64,000 nt of DNA from Janthinobacterium rivuli (GCF_029690045.1 NZ_CP121464.1:4402001-4466000), one strand, 5' to 3'; shown: positions 46,809 to 56,178, numbered from the stretch's first letter. Numbers and translations: made by a program. Notes: generated by a model from the letters alone, not told the origin.

Positions 46809-48617
46809 ATGCAAACCGATATCAACCCGCACGACCTGGCCGTGGCCGGCATCCTGGAGCAGCTCGAAGGCTGTCTTCGCGCCAGTGACGGCACGGGCGC
46901 CGCGCAACTGTTCGAACAGGACGGCTACTGGCGCGACCTGGTGCTGTTTACCTGGAACCTGAAAACGCTGGAGGGCCGCGAACAGATCGCCGCCATGCTG
47001 GCCGCCCAGCTGGGCGCCGTGCAGCCAGTCTCCATCCGCATCGCCGATGGTGAACATGCGGTGGAAGCGGGCGGCGTGCTGCAAAGCTGGATCACCGTGG
47101 AAACGAACGCGGCGCGCGGCGTGGGCTTCATCCGCATCCGCGACGGCAAGATATGGACCCTGCTCACCACCATGAGCGAATTGAAGTGTTTTGAGGAAGC
47201 CAAGGGCGGCCGGCGGCCCATGGGTGCGGAACACGGCGCGCGCACGAATCGCAGCAGCTGGCTGGAACAGCGCGAGCAGGAAGCGACGGAACTGGGCTAT
47301 ACGCGCCAGCCCTATTGCGTCATCATCGGCGGCGGCCAGGGCGGCATCGCGCTCGGCGCGCGGCTGCGCCAGCTGAACGTCCCCACCATCATCATCGAGA
47401 AAAATGCCCGCCCCGGCGACAGCTGGCGCAAGCGCTACAAATCCCTGTGCCTGCACGACCCCGTCTGGTACGACCACATGCCGTACATCCCCTTCCCCGA
47501 CAACTGGCCCGTCTTCACGCCGAAGGACAAGGTCGGCGACTGGCTGGAAATGTACACCAAGGTGATGGAGCTCAATTACTGGGGCTCGACCTCATGCGAA
47601 TCGGCCAGCTTTGACGCAGCCACCGGCGAGTGGACGGTGCAGGTGCTGCGCGAGGGCCAGCCCGTCACCCTAAAACCGAAGCAGCTGGTGCTGGCCACCG
47701 GCATGTCGGGCAAGGCCAACATGCCGAAGTTCAAGGGCATGGACGTGTTCCAGGGCGAGCAGCAGCATTCGTCGCAGCATCCGGGTCCGGACGCGTATGT
47801 GGGCAAGAAGGTGGTGGTGGTCGGCGCGAACAATTCCGCGCACGATATCTGCGCCGCCCTGTGGGAAGCAGGCGTGGACGTGACCATGGTGCAGCGCTCG
47901 TCGACGCACATCGTCAAGTCCGATTCCTTGATGGACCTGGCGCTGGGCGACCTGTACTCGGAACGGGCGCTGGCGGCCGGCATGACCACATACAAGGCCG
48001 ACCTGACGTTCGCCTCGATTCCGTACAAGATATTGGCCGACTTCCAGAAGCCCGTCTTCAAGGCCATCCGCGAACGCGACGCCGATTTTTACGCGCGCCT
48101 GGAAGAACGGGGCTTCATGCTGGACTTTGGCGACGACGATTCCGGCCTGTTCATGAAATACCTGCGCCGCGGCTCCGGCTACTACATCGACGTGGGCGCC
48201 TCCGAGCTGGTCGCCGAGGGCAAGATCAAGCTGAAAAGCGGCGTCGGCGTGCAGGAACTGAAAAGCCACTCCATCGTGCTGTCGGACGGTACGGAACTGC
48301 CGGCCGACCTGGTGGTGTACGCCACCGGCTACGGCTCCATGAATGGCTGGGCGGCCGACCTGATCTCGCCGGAAGTGGCGAATAAAGTGGGCAAGGTGTG
48401 GGGATTGGGTTCGTCCACGACGAAAGACCCTGGCCCGTGGGAGGGCGAACAGCGCAATATGTGGAAGCCCACGCAGCAGCAGGCGCTGTGGTTCCACGGC
48501 GGTAATCTGCACCAGTCGCGCCACTATTCCCAGTACCTGTCGCTGCAGCTGAAGGCGCGCATGGAAGGGTTGAACACACCCGTGTATGGACAGCAGGAGG
48601 TGCATCACCTGGCGTGA
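46809..48617 (+). CDS. Flavin-containing monooxygenase with N-terminal NTF2-like domain
   Basis: A 602-residue oxidoreductase. Residues about 1-135 resemble an NTF2/SnoaL-like domain (DGTGAAQLFEQDGYWRDLV, GVGFIRIRDGKIWTLLTTM). Then come an FAD site (VIIGGGQGGIALGARL), the FMO-type segment FKGMDVFQGEQQHSSQHP and an NAD(P)H site (VVVVGANNSAHDICAAL), followed by VVYATGYGSM. The set matches YUCCA-like or Baeyer-Villiger-type FMOs with a fused N-terminal domain. GGAGGAG precedes the ATG. Control by the adjacent AcoR-like regulator is inferred. The substrate is unknown. Confidence 0.87.
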   Translation: MQTDINPHDLAVAGILEQLEGCLRASDGTGAAQLFEQDGYWRDLVLFTWNLKTLEGREQIAAMLAAQLGAVQPVSIRIADGEHAVEAGGVLQSWITVETNAARGVGFIRIRDGKIWTLLTTMSELKCFEEAKGGRRPMGAEHGARTNRSSWLEQREQEATELGYTRQPYCVIIGGGQGGIALGARLRQLNVPTIIIEKNARPGDSWRKRYKSLCLHDPVWYDHMPYIPFPDNWPVFTPKDKVGDWLEMYTKVMELNYWGSTSCESASFDAATGEWTVQVLREGQPVTLKPKQLVLATGMSGKANMPKFKGMDVFQGEQQHSSQHPGPDAYVGKKVVVVGANNSAHDICAALWEAGVDVTMVQRSSTHIVKSDSLMDLALGDLYSERALAAGMTTYKADLTFASIPYKILADFQKPVFKAIRERDADFYARLEERGFMLDFGDDDSGLFMKYLRRGSGYYIDVGASELVAEGKIKLKSGVGVQELKSHSIVLSDGTELPADLVVYATGYGSMNGWAADLISPEVANKVGKVWGLGSSTTKDPGPWEGEQRNMWKPTQQQALWFHGGNLHQSRHYSQYLSLQLKARMEGLNTPVYGQQEVHHLA

Positions 48618-48639
48618 TGTCGACTACCTGGACGAAAAA

Positions 48640-48669
48640 AACGGCGGGCTATTTGCCCGCCGTTTTTTT
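48640..48669. terminator. Bidirectional intrinsic terminator
   Basis: AACGGCGGGC-TATTT-GCCCGCCGTT with A-run before and T-run after. It lies 22 bases after the monooxygenase stop and serves both convergent genes. Confidence 0.9.
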
Positions 48670-48694
48670 CAGCTTCAACCCAAGAGCAAAAACT

Positions 48695-48721
48695 GGGGTC
48701 GGACCCTCAGGGTCCGACCCC
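48695..48721. repeat. GGGGTCGGACCC-type palindrome
   Basis: A perfect 27-base palindrome: 12-base arms (GGGGTCGGACCC) around TCA. It lies between the terminator and the end of the yceI-like gene. It has no T-run. There is only one copy in this window; similar GGGGTC-type palindromes are known as dispersed elements in several bacteria. Confidence 0.6.
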
Positions 48722-48747
48722 GGCAGTGCAGATGTCGGGTTTAAAAA

Positions 48748-49314
48748 TTACTGCTTGATCGCTTCGATCGCAAACGTCAACGTCACATCATCGCTGACCG
48801 CTGGCGCATATTTGCCGGCGTTGAATTCCGAGCGTTTGATCTTGGCCGTGGCGTTGGCGCCGCAAGCGTCTTTTTTCAGCATCGGGTGCGGTGCGCAGGT
48901 GAACGAGGTGACGGTCAGGGTGACTGGCTTGGTCACGCCTTTCAGGGTCAGGTTGCCGTCGACGGAGGCCAGCTTGTCGCCATCGAAATTGAACTTGGTC
49001 GACTTGTAGGTGGCGACCGGATACTTGGCCGTGTCGAGGAAGTCTTCGCCCTGGATGTGCGAGTTGAACAGGGTCGAACCCGTGTCGACGGACTTGGTGT
49101 CGATCAGCACTTCGACGGCGCCCGTCTTGGCGGCGCGGTCCAGGGTGACCTTGCCGGTGGTGTTATTGAAACGGCTTTGCTGCGTCGAGAAGCCCATGTG
49201 GGTGTACTCGAAACGGGGGAAAGTGTGGCTGCCATCGATGACATAGACTTCAGGCGCGGCAACAGCGGACAGCGAGAAGCCGGCGGCGGCGATAAAAGCG
49301 AGCAGTTTTTTCAT
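48748..49314 (-). CDS. Periplasmic YceI-family protein
   Basis: A 188-residue exported protein: signal peptide MKKLLAFIAAAGFSLSAVAA, then a lipocalin-like YceI domain beginning YVIDGSHTFPRFEYTHMGFS. Other family features are VEVLIDTKSVDTG, FLDTAKYPVATYKST and GNLTLKGVTKPVTL. YceI proteins bind long isoprenoids such as polyprenols or quinone precursors in the periplasm. An upstream ATG at 49377 is in frame, but the signal peptide begins at 49314. Confidence 0.92.
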   Translation of the reverse strand: MKKLLAFIAAAGFSLSAVAAPEVYVIDGSHTFPRFEYTHMGFSTQQSRFNNTTGKVTLDRAAKTGAVEVLIDTKSVDTGSTLFNSHIQGEDFLDTAKYPVATYKSTKFNFDGDKLASVDGNLTLKGVTKPVTLTVTSFTCAPHPMLKKDACGANATAKIKRSEFNAGKYAPAVSDDVTLTFAIEAIKQ

Positions 49315-49577
49315 TGTAGGTTCCTGATAGAAAGTGGAGGATGTCAAAACCGCAAGCAGCTGCAGGCGGTGGCGCATGCGGCTGATTGTCTGGCTTCAGT
49401 TGCAACAGATTATGCATGGCATGAAGATCGATGTAAAACGGAAAATATACCTAGTTAGCATCGATAAAATCGATAATAGCGGGCAATACGGTCCGCGACA
49501 GCGCCTTCTGCTGCCGATTATTGTCTGCATTGCCAAAAATATCCAGCGTTATCCAGCACCTCGAATATGACATCAGA

Positions 49578-49592
49578 TGAGAATGATTCTTG
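49578..49592. promoter_or_regulatory. Fur box upstream of the ECF sigma gene
   Basis: TGAGAAT-G-ATTCTTG is a 7-1-7 Fur-type site with two mismatches, followed by further ATTATT repeats. Its position 56 bases before the GTG at 49648 argues that the sigma gene starts there and not at the ATG 49567. Confidence 0.6.
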
Positions 49593-49647
49593 TTATTATT
49601 TGATGGGCTTGCTATCATTGCCGGCTTTGATAACGAGGAAACGCGCG

Positions 49648-50163
49648 GTGCTTGAACGCTATTACCAGGAATTGCTGCGCTTGATTTCGCGCTCCACCGG
49701 CTGCCGCGACAAGGCGCAGGACGTGGTGCAGGAAGCCTACGCCCGCATCCTGGCGCGCGAACCGCTCGGCGGCGCACCTGCCCTGCACAGCGGCGCGGCG
49801 CCCGATAGCGGCCAGCGCGCGCTGCTGTACGTGACGGCAAAGAACATCGCCATCGACGAACAGCGCTTGCACCAGCGCCGCCCCCACGACGACATCGACA
49901 CGCCCCATTTCCAGCTGCGCGCGCCACGCGCCGACGAACCCGAACAACGGCTGCACGACCGGCAAACCATGGAGCGCCTGCTGGCCATCATCGACGCCTT
50001 GCCGCCGCGCTGCCGCCAGGCGTTCGCACTGTACAAGTTCGATGGCCTGAGCCAGATCGAGATCGCCGCCCAGATGGGCATCTCCGTCAACATGGTGGAA
50101 AAACACATCATCAACGGCATGCTCGCCTGTAAAAAAGGCATGCCCGAGCGGGATACGCTATGA
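49648..50163 (+). CDS. FecI-like ECF sigma factor (haem/iron uptake)
   Basis: A 171-residue ECF sigma-70 factor. Region 2 (YYQELLRLISRSTGCRDKAQ, DVVQEAYARIL, YVTAKNIAIDEQR) and region 4 (IIDALPPRCRQAFALYKFDG, LSQIEIAAQMGISVNMVEKH) are complete. The start is taken as GTG 49648, with AGGAAA 8 bases upstream; the longer ATG frame covers the Fur box. Its stop overlaps the FecR gene start (ATGA). It would direct RNA polymerase to the TonB receptor promoter when FecR signals, as in HurI or HasI systems. Confidence 0.9.
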   Translation: MLERYYQELLRLISRSTGCRDKAQDVVQEAYARILAREPLGGAPALHSGAAPDSGQRALLYVTAKNIAIDEQRLHQRRPHDDIDTPHFQLRAPRADEPEQRLHDRQTMERLLAIIDALPPRCRQAFALYKFDGLSQIEIAAQMGISVNMVEKHIINGMLACKKGMPERDTL

Positions 50164-51167
50164 AACAGCGCATGACATCACAAGACACGACGGCCGACGA
50201 CATCGATTTCCTGGCGGCGCAATGGCTGCTGCGCCACGACGCGGGCCTGGCCGCGCACGAACTGGCGGCGCTGGATGCATGGCTGGCCGCCGACGCGCGC
50301 CACCAGCAAGCCTGGCAGGCGCTGGCCCGCACCGATGCGCTGCTGGCCAGCCTGCCGGCGCAGCGCGTGGCGGCCTTCAGCCAGCCTGCCCCGGCGGCGG
50401 GCGCGCTGTCATCGCTGCTGCGGCGGCTGCGCCAGGCAGCCTCCTTCCCGCCACGCGGCGCGCTGGCCGGCGGCTGTCTGCTGCTGTGCGGCCTGCTGGC
50501 CTGGCCGCTGGCCAGTCATTGGCAGCAACCGGGCTTCCAGCACGATTACAGCACGGCGCGCGGCCAGTTCGCCACGCAAGTCCTGCCCGACGGCAGCCGC
50601 ATCGAACTCGATAGCGGCAGCGCCGTCGACGTGGCCCTGTACCGCGACCGGCGCAGCGTGCGCCTGCTGCGCGGCCAGGCCATGTTCCATGTGCACGCCG
50701 ACCCTGCGCGTCCGTTCCAGGTCATTGCGGGAGCGGCCACGGCGACGGTGCTGGGCACGCATTTTTCAGTGCGCCACGTGGGCGCGACGACACAGGTGAG
50801 CGTGGCGCAAGGCACGGTGCGCGTGGAAAGCGAAGCCGGCACACATGCCGAAGTGCTGCAGGCGGGCGACACGGTCACCGTCACGCCGCAGGGCGTGACG
50901 GCGCTGGCCAGGGTCAACGCGCAAGCGGTGGGCAACTGGCGTGCGGGGCGCCTCGATTTCGAGGACGCCACCCTGGCCGAAGCGCTGGCCGAATTCGAGC
51001 GCTATGGCGATACGGGCCTCGTGCTCGGCGATCCGGCCCTGGCCGGCCTGCGCCTGAACGGCAGCTTCGACGCGAAACTGCCGGCGCAATTTGCCGCCGC
51101 CCTGCCGCTGGCCTTGCCCGTGCGCGTGGTGCGCCGGGACGGCAAGCTGCATATCGTCGCCCGCTGA
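50160..51167 (+). CDS. FecR-family anti-sigma/sigma regulator
   Basis: A 335-residue transmembrane regulator. The cytosolic N-terminal domain (AAQWLLRHDAGLAAHELAAL, DARHQQAWQALARTD) binds the sigma factor. One membrane helix (LAGGCLLLCGLLAWPLASHW) is followed by the periplasmic FecR domain (YSTARGQFATQVLPDGSRIE, VLGTHFSVRHVG) and a secretin/TonB short-domain-like C-terminus. It passes the occupied-receptor signal inward to the ECF sigma. It sits between its sigma factor and the receptor with the matching signalling domain. Confidence 0.93.
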   Translation: MKQRMTSQDTTADDIDFLAAQWLLRHDAGLAAHELAALDAWLAADARHQQAWQALARTDALLASLPAQRVAAFSQPAPAAGALSSLLRRLRQAASFPPRGALAGGCLLLCGLLAWPLASHWQQPGFQHDYSTARGQFATQVLPDGSRIELDSGSAVDVALYRDRRSVRLLRGQAMFHVHADPARPFQVIAGAATATVLGTHFSVRHVGATTQVSVAQGTVRVESEAGTHAEVLQAGDTVTVTPQGVTALARVNAQAVGNWRAGRLDFEDATLAEALAEFERYGDTGLVLGDPALAGLRLNGSFDAKLPAQFAAALPLALPVRVVRRDGKLHIVAR

Positions 51168-51212
51168 TTTGTCCCCATGACGCGAAATAAAATTCATCCG
51201 CACGTCAGGGTA

Positions 51213-51225
51213 AATGAGACTCATT
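51213..51225. promoter_or_regulatory. Fur-type palindrome before the TonB receptor gene
   Basis: AATGAG-A-CTCATT is a perfect 6-1-6 inverted repeat 49 bases before the receptor start. It resembles the palindromes upstream of fur (59517-59529). The spacing suits repression of a promoter just before the receptor, in addition to ECF sigma control. Confidence 0.65.
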
Positions 51226-51273
51226 CGTTTTAACTATGAAGGACCACCACATCACCATAGGAAAAACCTGCAT

Positions 51274-54201
51274 ATGAATCCGCCGCGCCCTCCCCTGCAC
51301 GCCCGCCTGTCTCCCCGCCTGTCCCCCCTCTTCCTGGCCATCGGCCTGGCCTTCGCCACGCCCGCCATGCATGCCGCCGCCGCGCCGGTGGCGCAGGTGG
51401 AATGGCAGATTCCCGCGCAGCCGCTGAACCGCGCGCTGAACGAGCTGGCGCGCCAGGCCGGCATGGTGCTGCTGGCCGACGCGCGCCTGACGCAGGGACG
51501 CCACAGCGCGCCGCTGCAAGGCCGGCACTCGCTGCCCGAGGCGCTGCGCCAGCTGCTGGCCGGCAGCGGCCTGCAAGCGCAGCTGCAAGGCGGCACGACC
51601 ATCATCATCAGCGCGCCCGCGCCTGTCTCTGCCGGCGCGGTGCAGATCGGCACGCTGCGCGTGAATGGCCAGGGCGGCAGTGGCAGTTTCGAGGCGGACG
51701 ACACGGATCCGGCCGACCTGCCCTACCTGACGCCGGCCGCCTCCGTGTACATCGGCCGCGAGCAGATCGAGCGCTTCCGCGGTACCTCGCCAGCCGACAT
51801 CTTCAAGGGCGTGGCCGGCGTGCAGGTAGGCGACAGCCGCAACAGCGGCGCCGTCGACGTCAACGTGCGCGGCATGCAGGGCCAGGGCCGCGTGCCCGTG
51901 CTGATCGACGGCAGCCTGCAATCATCGACCGTCTACCGCGGCTACGCGGGCGTCGCCGACCGCAGCTACATCGACCCGGACCTGATCAGCGCCATCCGCA
52001 TCGACAAGGGCCCGAACCTGTCGGCGCAAGGCGCGGGCGCCATCGGCGGCATGGTCAGCATGCAGACGCTGCGACCGGAAGACATTTTGCGACCAGGCCA
52101 GCGCACGGGCGTGCGCCTGCGCGGCGGCATCCAGGACAACAGCGTCTCGGCGCCCGCCGATTTCGGCAGCACGCCGCGCACGCAGCGCAACAAGCTGGAC
52201 AACCCGCGTAGCGGTTTTGGCAGCATCGCCGTGGCCACGCGCCAGGACGACTACGACCTGGTGGCCGCCATCAGCCAGCGCAGCATCGGCAATTATTTTT
52301 CCGGCACACGGGGCTTCGAACGCTATCAAATGCTCAATGAATGGGGCGACGACAATGGCGTGACGCAGTTCTTCAAGAAGGGCGACGAAGTGCTGAACAC
52401 GGCCAACCGCACCACCTCGGCCCTGCTGAAAGCCAGCCTGCGCCTGCCGCACGAACAGAAGCTGGAACTGGGCTACCGCTATTTCGACAGCAGCTATGGC
52501 GAAATCATGCCCTCGCAAATCTACCGCAACAGCACCGGCAGCATTCCCCAGTGGGATCCGAGCCAGGTGCGCACCAACGCGCTGACGGCGCGCTACGAGT
52601 GGAAACCGGAAGGCCAGCAGCTGATCGACCTGAAGGCCAACCTGTGGCTGACGGACATGCAGAGCAAGTCGCGCAACGGCGACATCTTCAGCAATCCGCT
52701 CGAAGGCAAGACCAATCCAGGCGACCATGAATGCAAGGAGTGCGTGGAAGTGCTGTACCTGGCGAAGAACCAGGCGCGCAGGGTCGGCGCCGACCTGACG
52801 AACACCTCGCGCTTCGCCACCGGCATGGGCGCGCTCAAGCTCGATTACGGCCTGTCCCTGCAGAACGAGGATATCGGCCCGGCCGACAGCGTGGCCATCC
52901 TCGATGACGACCTGAATGCCAACCACACCCTGCGCAACGGCAAGCGCCACGAGCAAAGCGTGTTCGCCTCGCTGCAGTGGCAGGCGCGCGACTGGCTGAC
53001 GGTCGAGGCGGGCGGACGCTTCCAGCGCTTCGATTCGCGCGACCGCAACCGCCGCGCGGAACAGCAATACCAGCCGCAGGGCTGGCAATGGGTCACCATG
53101 TGGGACAAGGACGGCGGACAGCTCGGCGCGTCGAAGTGGTACCAGGATGCGCAGGGCCAGTTCACGGCGGCCACCAATCCCGCGCTGGTGGGCGGCATGG
53201 TGGAACGCTATGGCGAGGAACCAGCGCCGCTGGACGTCTCGCAGGTCGCCGACTGGAGCGGCAACGACTATGTCTTCCGCGACGCCATCCCCGGCCTGTT
53301 CACCTACAGCAAGCCGATCCGCCGCAAGGACCACGGTTTTGCGCCCACGTTTGCGCTGACGGCGCGCCTGTCCGACAGCGTCAGCGTGTTTTTGCGCGAC
53401 GCGCGCGGCTTGCGCATGCCCAGCCTGTACGAGTCGACGATGGGTTTCTCGGCCACCTATTCCTCGCCCCTGAACGCCGAGCGCAGCCACAACCGCGAGA
53501 TCGGCGTGAGCGTGGTCAAGGATGGCGTATGGAGCGCCGCCGACAAGCTGCGCCTGCGCGTGGCGTATTTCGACAACGTCACGCACGGCTACATCACGCG
53601 CCGTCCGATTCCCGACTTGCCGGCCCATGCGCAGAATTTCTCGATGGCCAATACCGACAAGTACAGCGTCTCGGGCGTCGAACTGCAGTCATCATATGAC
53701 CGGGGTAGCGTGTTTGCCGACTTTTCCGGTACCTGGAACCGCAAGACCCTGATCTGCGACGCGGCCACGGCGGCCTATTTGCGCAAGGCCAGCAAGTGGC
53801 AATCGGAGATCTGGAACACGCCAGACTGCTCGCCCATCGGCTTTAGCAGCTCCTACGTGAGCAACCATATCCAGCCCAAGCTGAGCGCCAACCTGACCCT
53901 GGGCACGCGCTGGCTGCAGGAAAAACTCACCATCGGCACGCGCCTGACGCACGTCGGCCACCCGCTGGCGCGCCAGGACGACAAGGCCGTGTGGCAGTCG
54001 TGGACGGGCACCTCGCCGCAGGTGCTGACGCAGGCCTACACCCTGGCCGACCTGTTCGCCAGCTACAAGATCACGCCCAACGCCACCATCGACGTGGCGG
54101 TGGACAATCTGACGGACCGCTACTACCTCGATCCGCTGACCCTGAGCCTGATGCCGGGACCGGGCCGCACGGCGCGCGTCACGCTTGGCCTTCGTTTCTG
54201 A
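51274..54201 (+). CDS. TonB-dependent transducer/receptor, probably haem
   Basis: A 975-residue outer-membrane receptor. Signal peptide (about 1-38), then an STN signalling domain (IPAQPLNRALNELARQAGMV, GRHSLPEALRQLLAGSG), which is the part that talks to FecR. The plug domain follows (SPADIFKGVAGVQVGDS, VNVRGMQGQGRVPVLIDG, GAIGGMVSMQTL), then a 22-strand barrel ending in VTLGLRF with a terminal Phe. Haem specificity is inferred from the haem oxygenase gene 35 bases downstream. The start is placed after the Fur-type palindrome; the frame extends 20 codons upstream. Confidence 0.9.
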   Translation: MNPPRPPLHARLSPRLSPLFLAIGLAFATPAMHAAAAPVAQVEWQIPAQPLNRALNELARQAGMVLLADARLTQGRHSAPLQGRHSLPEALRQLLAGSGLQAQLQGGTTIIISAPAPVSAGAVQIGTLRVNGQGGSGSFEADDTDPADLPYLTPAASVYIGREQIERFRGTSPADIFKGVAGVQVGDSRNSGAVDVNVRGMQGQGRVPVLIDGSLQSSTVYRGYAGVADRSYIDPDLISAIRIDKGPNLSAQGAGAIGGMVSMQTLRPEDILRPGQRTGVRLRGGIQDNSVSAPADFGSTPRTQRNKLDNPRSGFGSIAVATRQDDYDLVAAISQRSIGNYFSGTRGFERYQMLNEWGDDNGVTQFFKKGDEVLNTANRTTSALLKASLRLPHEQKLELGYRYFDSSYGEIMPSQIYRNSTGSIPQWDPSQVRTNALTARYEWKPEGQQLIDLKANLWLTDMQSKSRNGDIFSNPLEGKTNPGDHECKECVEVLYLAKNQARRVGADLTNTSRFATGMGALKLDYGLSLQNEDIGPADSVAILDDDLNANHTLRNGKRHEQSVFASLQWQARDWLTVEAGGRFQRFDSRDRNRRAEQQYQPQGWQWVTMWDKDGGQLGASKWYQDAQGQFTAATNPALVGGMVERYGEEPAPLDVSQVADWSGNDYVFRDAIPGLFTYSKPIRRKDHGFAPTFALTARLSDSVSVFLRDARGLRMPSLYESTMGFSATYSSPLNAERSHNREIGVSVVKDGVWSAADKLRLRVAYFDNVTHGYITRRPIPDLPAHAQNFSMANTDKYSVSGVELQSSYDRGSVFADFSGTWNRKTLICDAATAAYLRKASKWQSEIWNTPDCSPIGFSSSYVSNHIQPKLSANLTLGTRWLQEKLTIGTRLTHVGHPLARQDDKAVWQSWTGTSPQVLTQAYTLADLFASYKITPNATIDVAVDNLTDRYYLDPLTLSLMPGPGRTARVTLGLRF

Positions 54202-54236
54202 TTTGATTCATCCTTATAATAGAGAGCAGATATTCC

Positions 54237-54851
54237 ATGCATGCAGCAAGCGACACCACTTTGAACGCCGTTCCGACCAACGCGGCCCCGACCCGCAGCC
54301 AGCGCCTGAAAGCCGACACCATGGCCACCCACGAATTGCTGGACCAGCGCATCATGGCCAGCGCGCCGTTTTCCAGCCGCGAGAACTATGCGCGCTTTTT
54401 GCAGGCGCAGTACGCTTTCCTGCGCGACGTCGACGCGCTGTACGACAACGCGCAACTGGCCGCCCTGCTGCCGGACCTGGAACAGCGCCGTCGCTACGAC
54501 AGCATCGCGGCCGACTTGCGCGACCTCGAGACAGCATTGCCGGCCGATGCGGCCACGCCGCCGTTCGACGCGGAACTGGACCTGGCCACGGCGCTGGGCT
54601 GGCTGTACGTGAGCGAAGGCTCGAAGCTGGGCGCGGCCATCCTGTATAAACTGGCCGGCAAAATCGGCCTCGATGAACACCATGGCGCGCGCCACCTGGC
54701 CGGCCATCCGGACGGACGCGCGCGCCACTGGCGCGAGTTTACCTCCGTGCTCGATACGGCCGTGCTTGACGATGCCGGTGAAGCGCGCGTGATCGATGGC
54801 GCGCGCGCCGCCTTCCTGCGCATGCATGGCCACGTGGAGGCGTGCGCCTGA
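54237..54851 (+). CDS. Biliverdin-producing haem oxygenase
   Basis: A 204-residue cytosolic protein of the helical HO-1 class. The region LKADTMATHELLDQRI holds the proximal haem-ligating histidine, and LGWLYVSEGSKLGAAIL is the distal-helix glycine motif. FSSRENYARFLQAQYAF is also typical. It opens haem to release iron, CO and biliverdin. Its stop overlaps the start of the DUF454-TonB gene (TGATG). The position after a TonB receptor supports a role in using external haem as an iron source. Confidence 0.9.
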   Translation: MHAASDTTLNAVPTNAAPTRSQRLKADTMATHELLDQRIMASAPFSSRENYARFLQAQYAFLRDVDALYDNAQLAALLPDLEQRRRYDSIAADLRDLETALPADAATPPFDAELDLATALGWLYVSEGSKLGAAILYKLAGKIGLDEHHGARHLAGHPDGRARHWREFTSVLDTAVLDDAGEARVIDGARAAFLRMHGHVEACA

Positions 54852-55993
54852 TGGAGGAGCCAGTCATCCAGGCAGTTGCGGAAGCGCATACGGCACGCCT
54901 GCGCCGCTGGGCGTGGACGGGCGCCGGCATGCTGATGGTGGCGCTGGGCGTGATCGGCGCCATGCTGCCCGTCATGCCAACGACGATCTTCCTGATCCTG
55001 GCGCTGGCCTGCTTCAGCCGCGCCTCGCCGCGCCTGGAGCACTGGCTGCTGCACCACCCGCGCTTCGGCGCGCCGCTGCGCCAATGGCGCGAACACCGCG
55101 CCGTGTCGCGCCGCGGCAAGGTCCTCGCTTGCCTGGGCATGGCCATCGGCTTTGTCGCCATGTGCCTCGGCCATCCGCCCTGGTGGGTCATCGCCCTCGT
55201 GGCAACGATGGAAATCGCCGTCATCATTTACCTGCTGCGCCGCCCGGAAGGCCCGGCGCCTGCGCCAGAAAAGACGCCGCCGGCGGACTGGCACAAGCCG
55301 CTGACCATCGCCACCGTCTTCGCCATGCATGGCGCCCTGCTGGGATGGGCGCTATACCACCGCGCGCCAGCGGCGCCCCTGCTGGCCATCGCGCCCGACT
55401 CAGCGCAGCCGGCCATGCTGTACTTGCCGGCGGCCGCCCCGCCCCGGCCTTTGGAGCAGAATCTTGCTGAACGGGTCAGCGCGGCCGCCGCGCCATCCGC
55501 CGCCATTGCCAAAAAGGCAGTGCCGGCAATCAGACGATTCGTGCTGCCGCAGCCCGATGCCGCGCCCATGGCGCCGCAAGCCGAGAGCATCGCGGCCGTT
55601 GCCGAGGTGCGCCATGCGCCCGTGATACCGGCACCGGCGGCGGCACCATCCATCGCGGCGGCGCCGCCCTCGCCTGCGCTGCCGCCCGCGCCGCAGGAGC
55701 TGCGCAGCGGCGTATCTAGCTGGGAAGGCAAGGTTTTGGCGCGCATGGAACGCTTCCGCCGCTATCCGACGGCGTCGCGCGCGAAGCGGGAACAGGGCGT
55801 GGTGTATCTGCGCTGCCGCATCGACCGCGATGGCCAGGTGCTGGCGGCCGCCATCGAGCGCAGTTCCGGTTCCGCAGCGCTGGATCAGGCCGCGCTCGAC
55901 ACTTTGCAACGGGCGGCGCCGCTGCCGCGCATTCCCAAGGAACGGCCGGACCCGCTGGAATTATCGATTCCCGTCGAATTTTCCATCGGCTGA
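54851..55993 (+). CDS. Fusion of DUF454 (YbaN-like) membrane domain and TonB C-terminal domain
   Basis: A 380-residue protein. Residues about 20-125 are a YbaN/DUF454 inner-membrane domain (LGVIGAMLPVMPTTIFLILA, LACFSRASPRLEHWLLHHPR, plus two further helices). Another helix (TIATVFAMHGALLGWALY) leads into a Pro/Ala-rich periplasmic spacer (about 190-285) and a TonB C-terminal domain (FRRYPTASRAKREQGVVYLR, IERSSGSAALDQAALDTL). The TonB half would energise the adjacent receptor; the DUF454 half replaces a plain anchor. No exbB or exbD is near. Start ATG 54851 has GGAGG 10 bases upstream; GTG 54842 is possible. Confidence 0.87.
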   Translation: MEEPVIQAVAEAHTARLRRWAWTGAGMLMVALGVIGAMLPVMPTTIFLILALACFSRASPRLEHWLLHHPRFGAPLRQWREHRAVSRRGKVLACLGMAIGFVAMCLGHPPWWVIALVATMEIAVIIYLLRRPEGPAPAPEKTPPADWHKPLTIATVFAMHGALLGWALYHRAPAAPLLAIAPDSAQPAMLYLPAAAPPRPLEQNLAERVSAAAAPSAAIAKKAVPAIRRFVLPQPDAAPMAPQAESIAAVAEVRHAPVIPAPAAAPSIAAAPPSPALPPAPQELRSGVSSWEGKVLARMERFRRYPTASRAKREQGVVYLRCRIDRDGQVLAAAIERSSGSAALDQAALDTLQRAAPLPRIPKERPDPLELSIPVEFSIG

Positions 55994-56178
55994 TCGCATA
56001 AAAACCGCGTTTACTCTCGCCAAACACCCATATAGACATTATTTGCATATTCAAAGCAAGATTCTGTCGTAGGAGTAATAACACGATCGGAGGTATACTA
56101 CGCAACCGACGTAACAGGCCGGGCGATTTGGCCCCTGCAAGCGCGCCTGTCACGGTCCAATAAAAAAGGAAACACTGC

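Noticed and set aside
49567..49647. ATG start at 49567 for the ECF sigma factor
   Set aside because: This extension would encode the Fur box and has no ribosome site. The GTG at 49648 has AGGAAA upstream and matches where family similarity begins.
55994..56178. SAM riboswitch before metN
   Set aside because: I looked for SAM-I, SAM-II and SAM/SAH core patterns and found none. Only AT-rich promoter-like sequence is visible.
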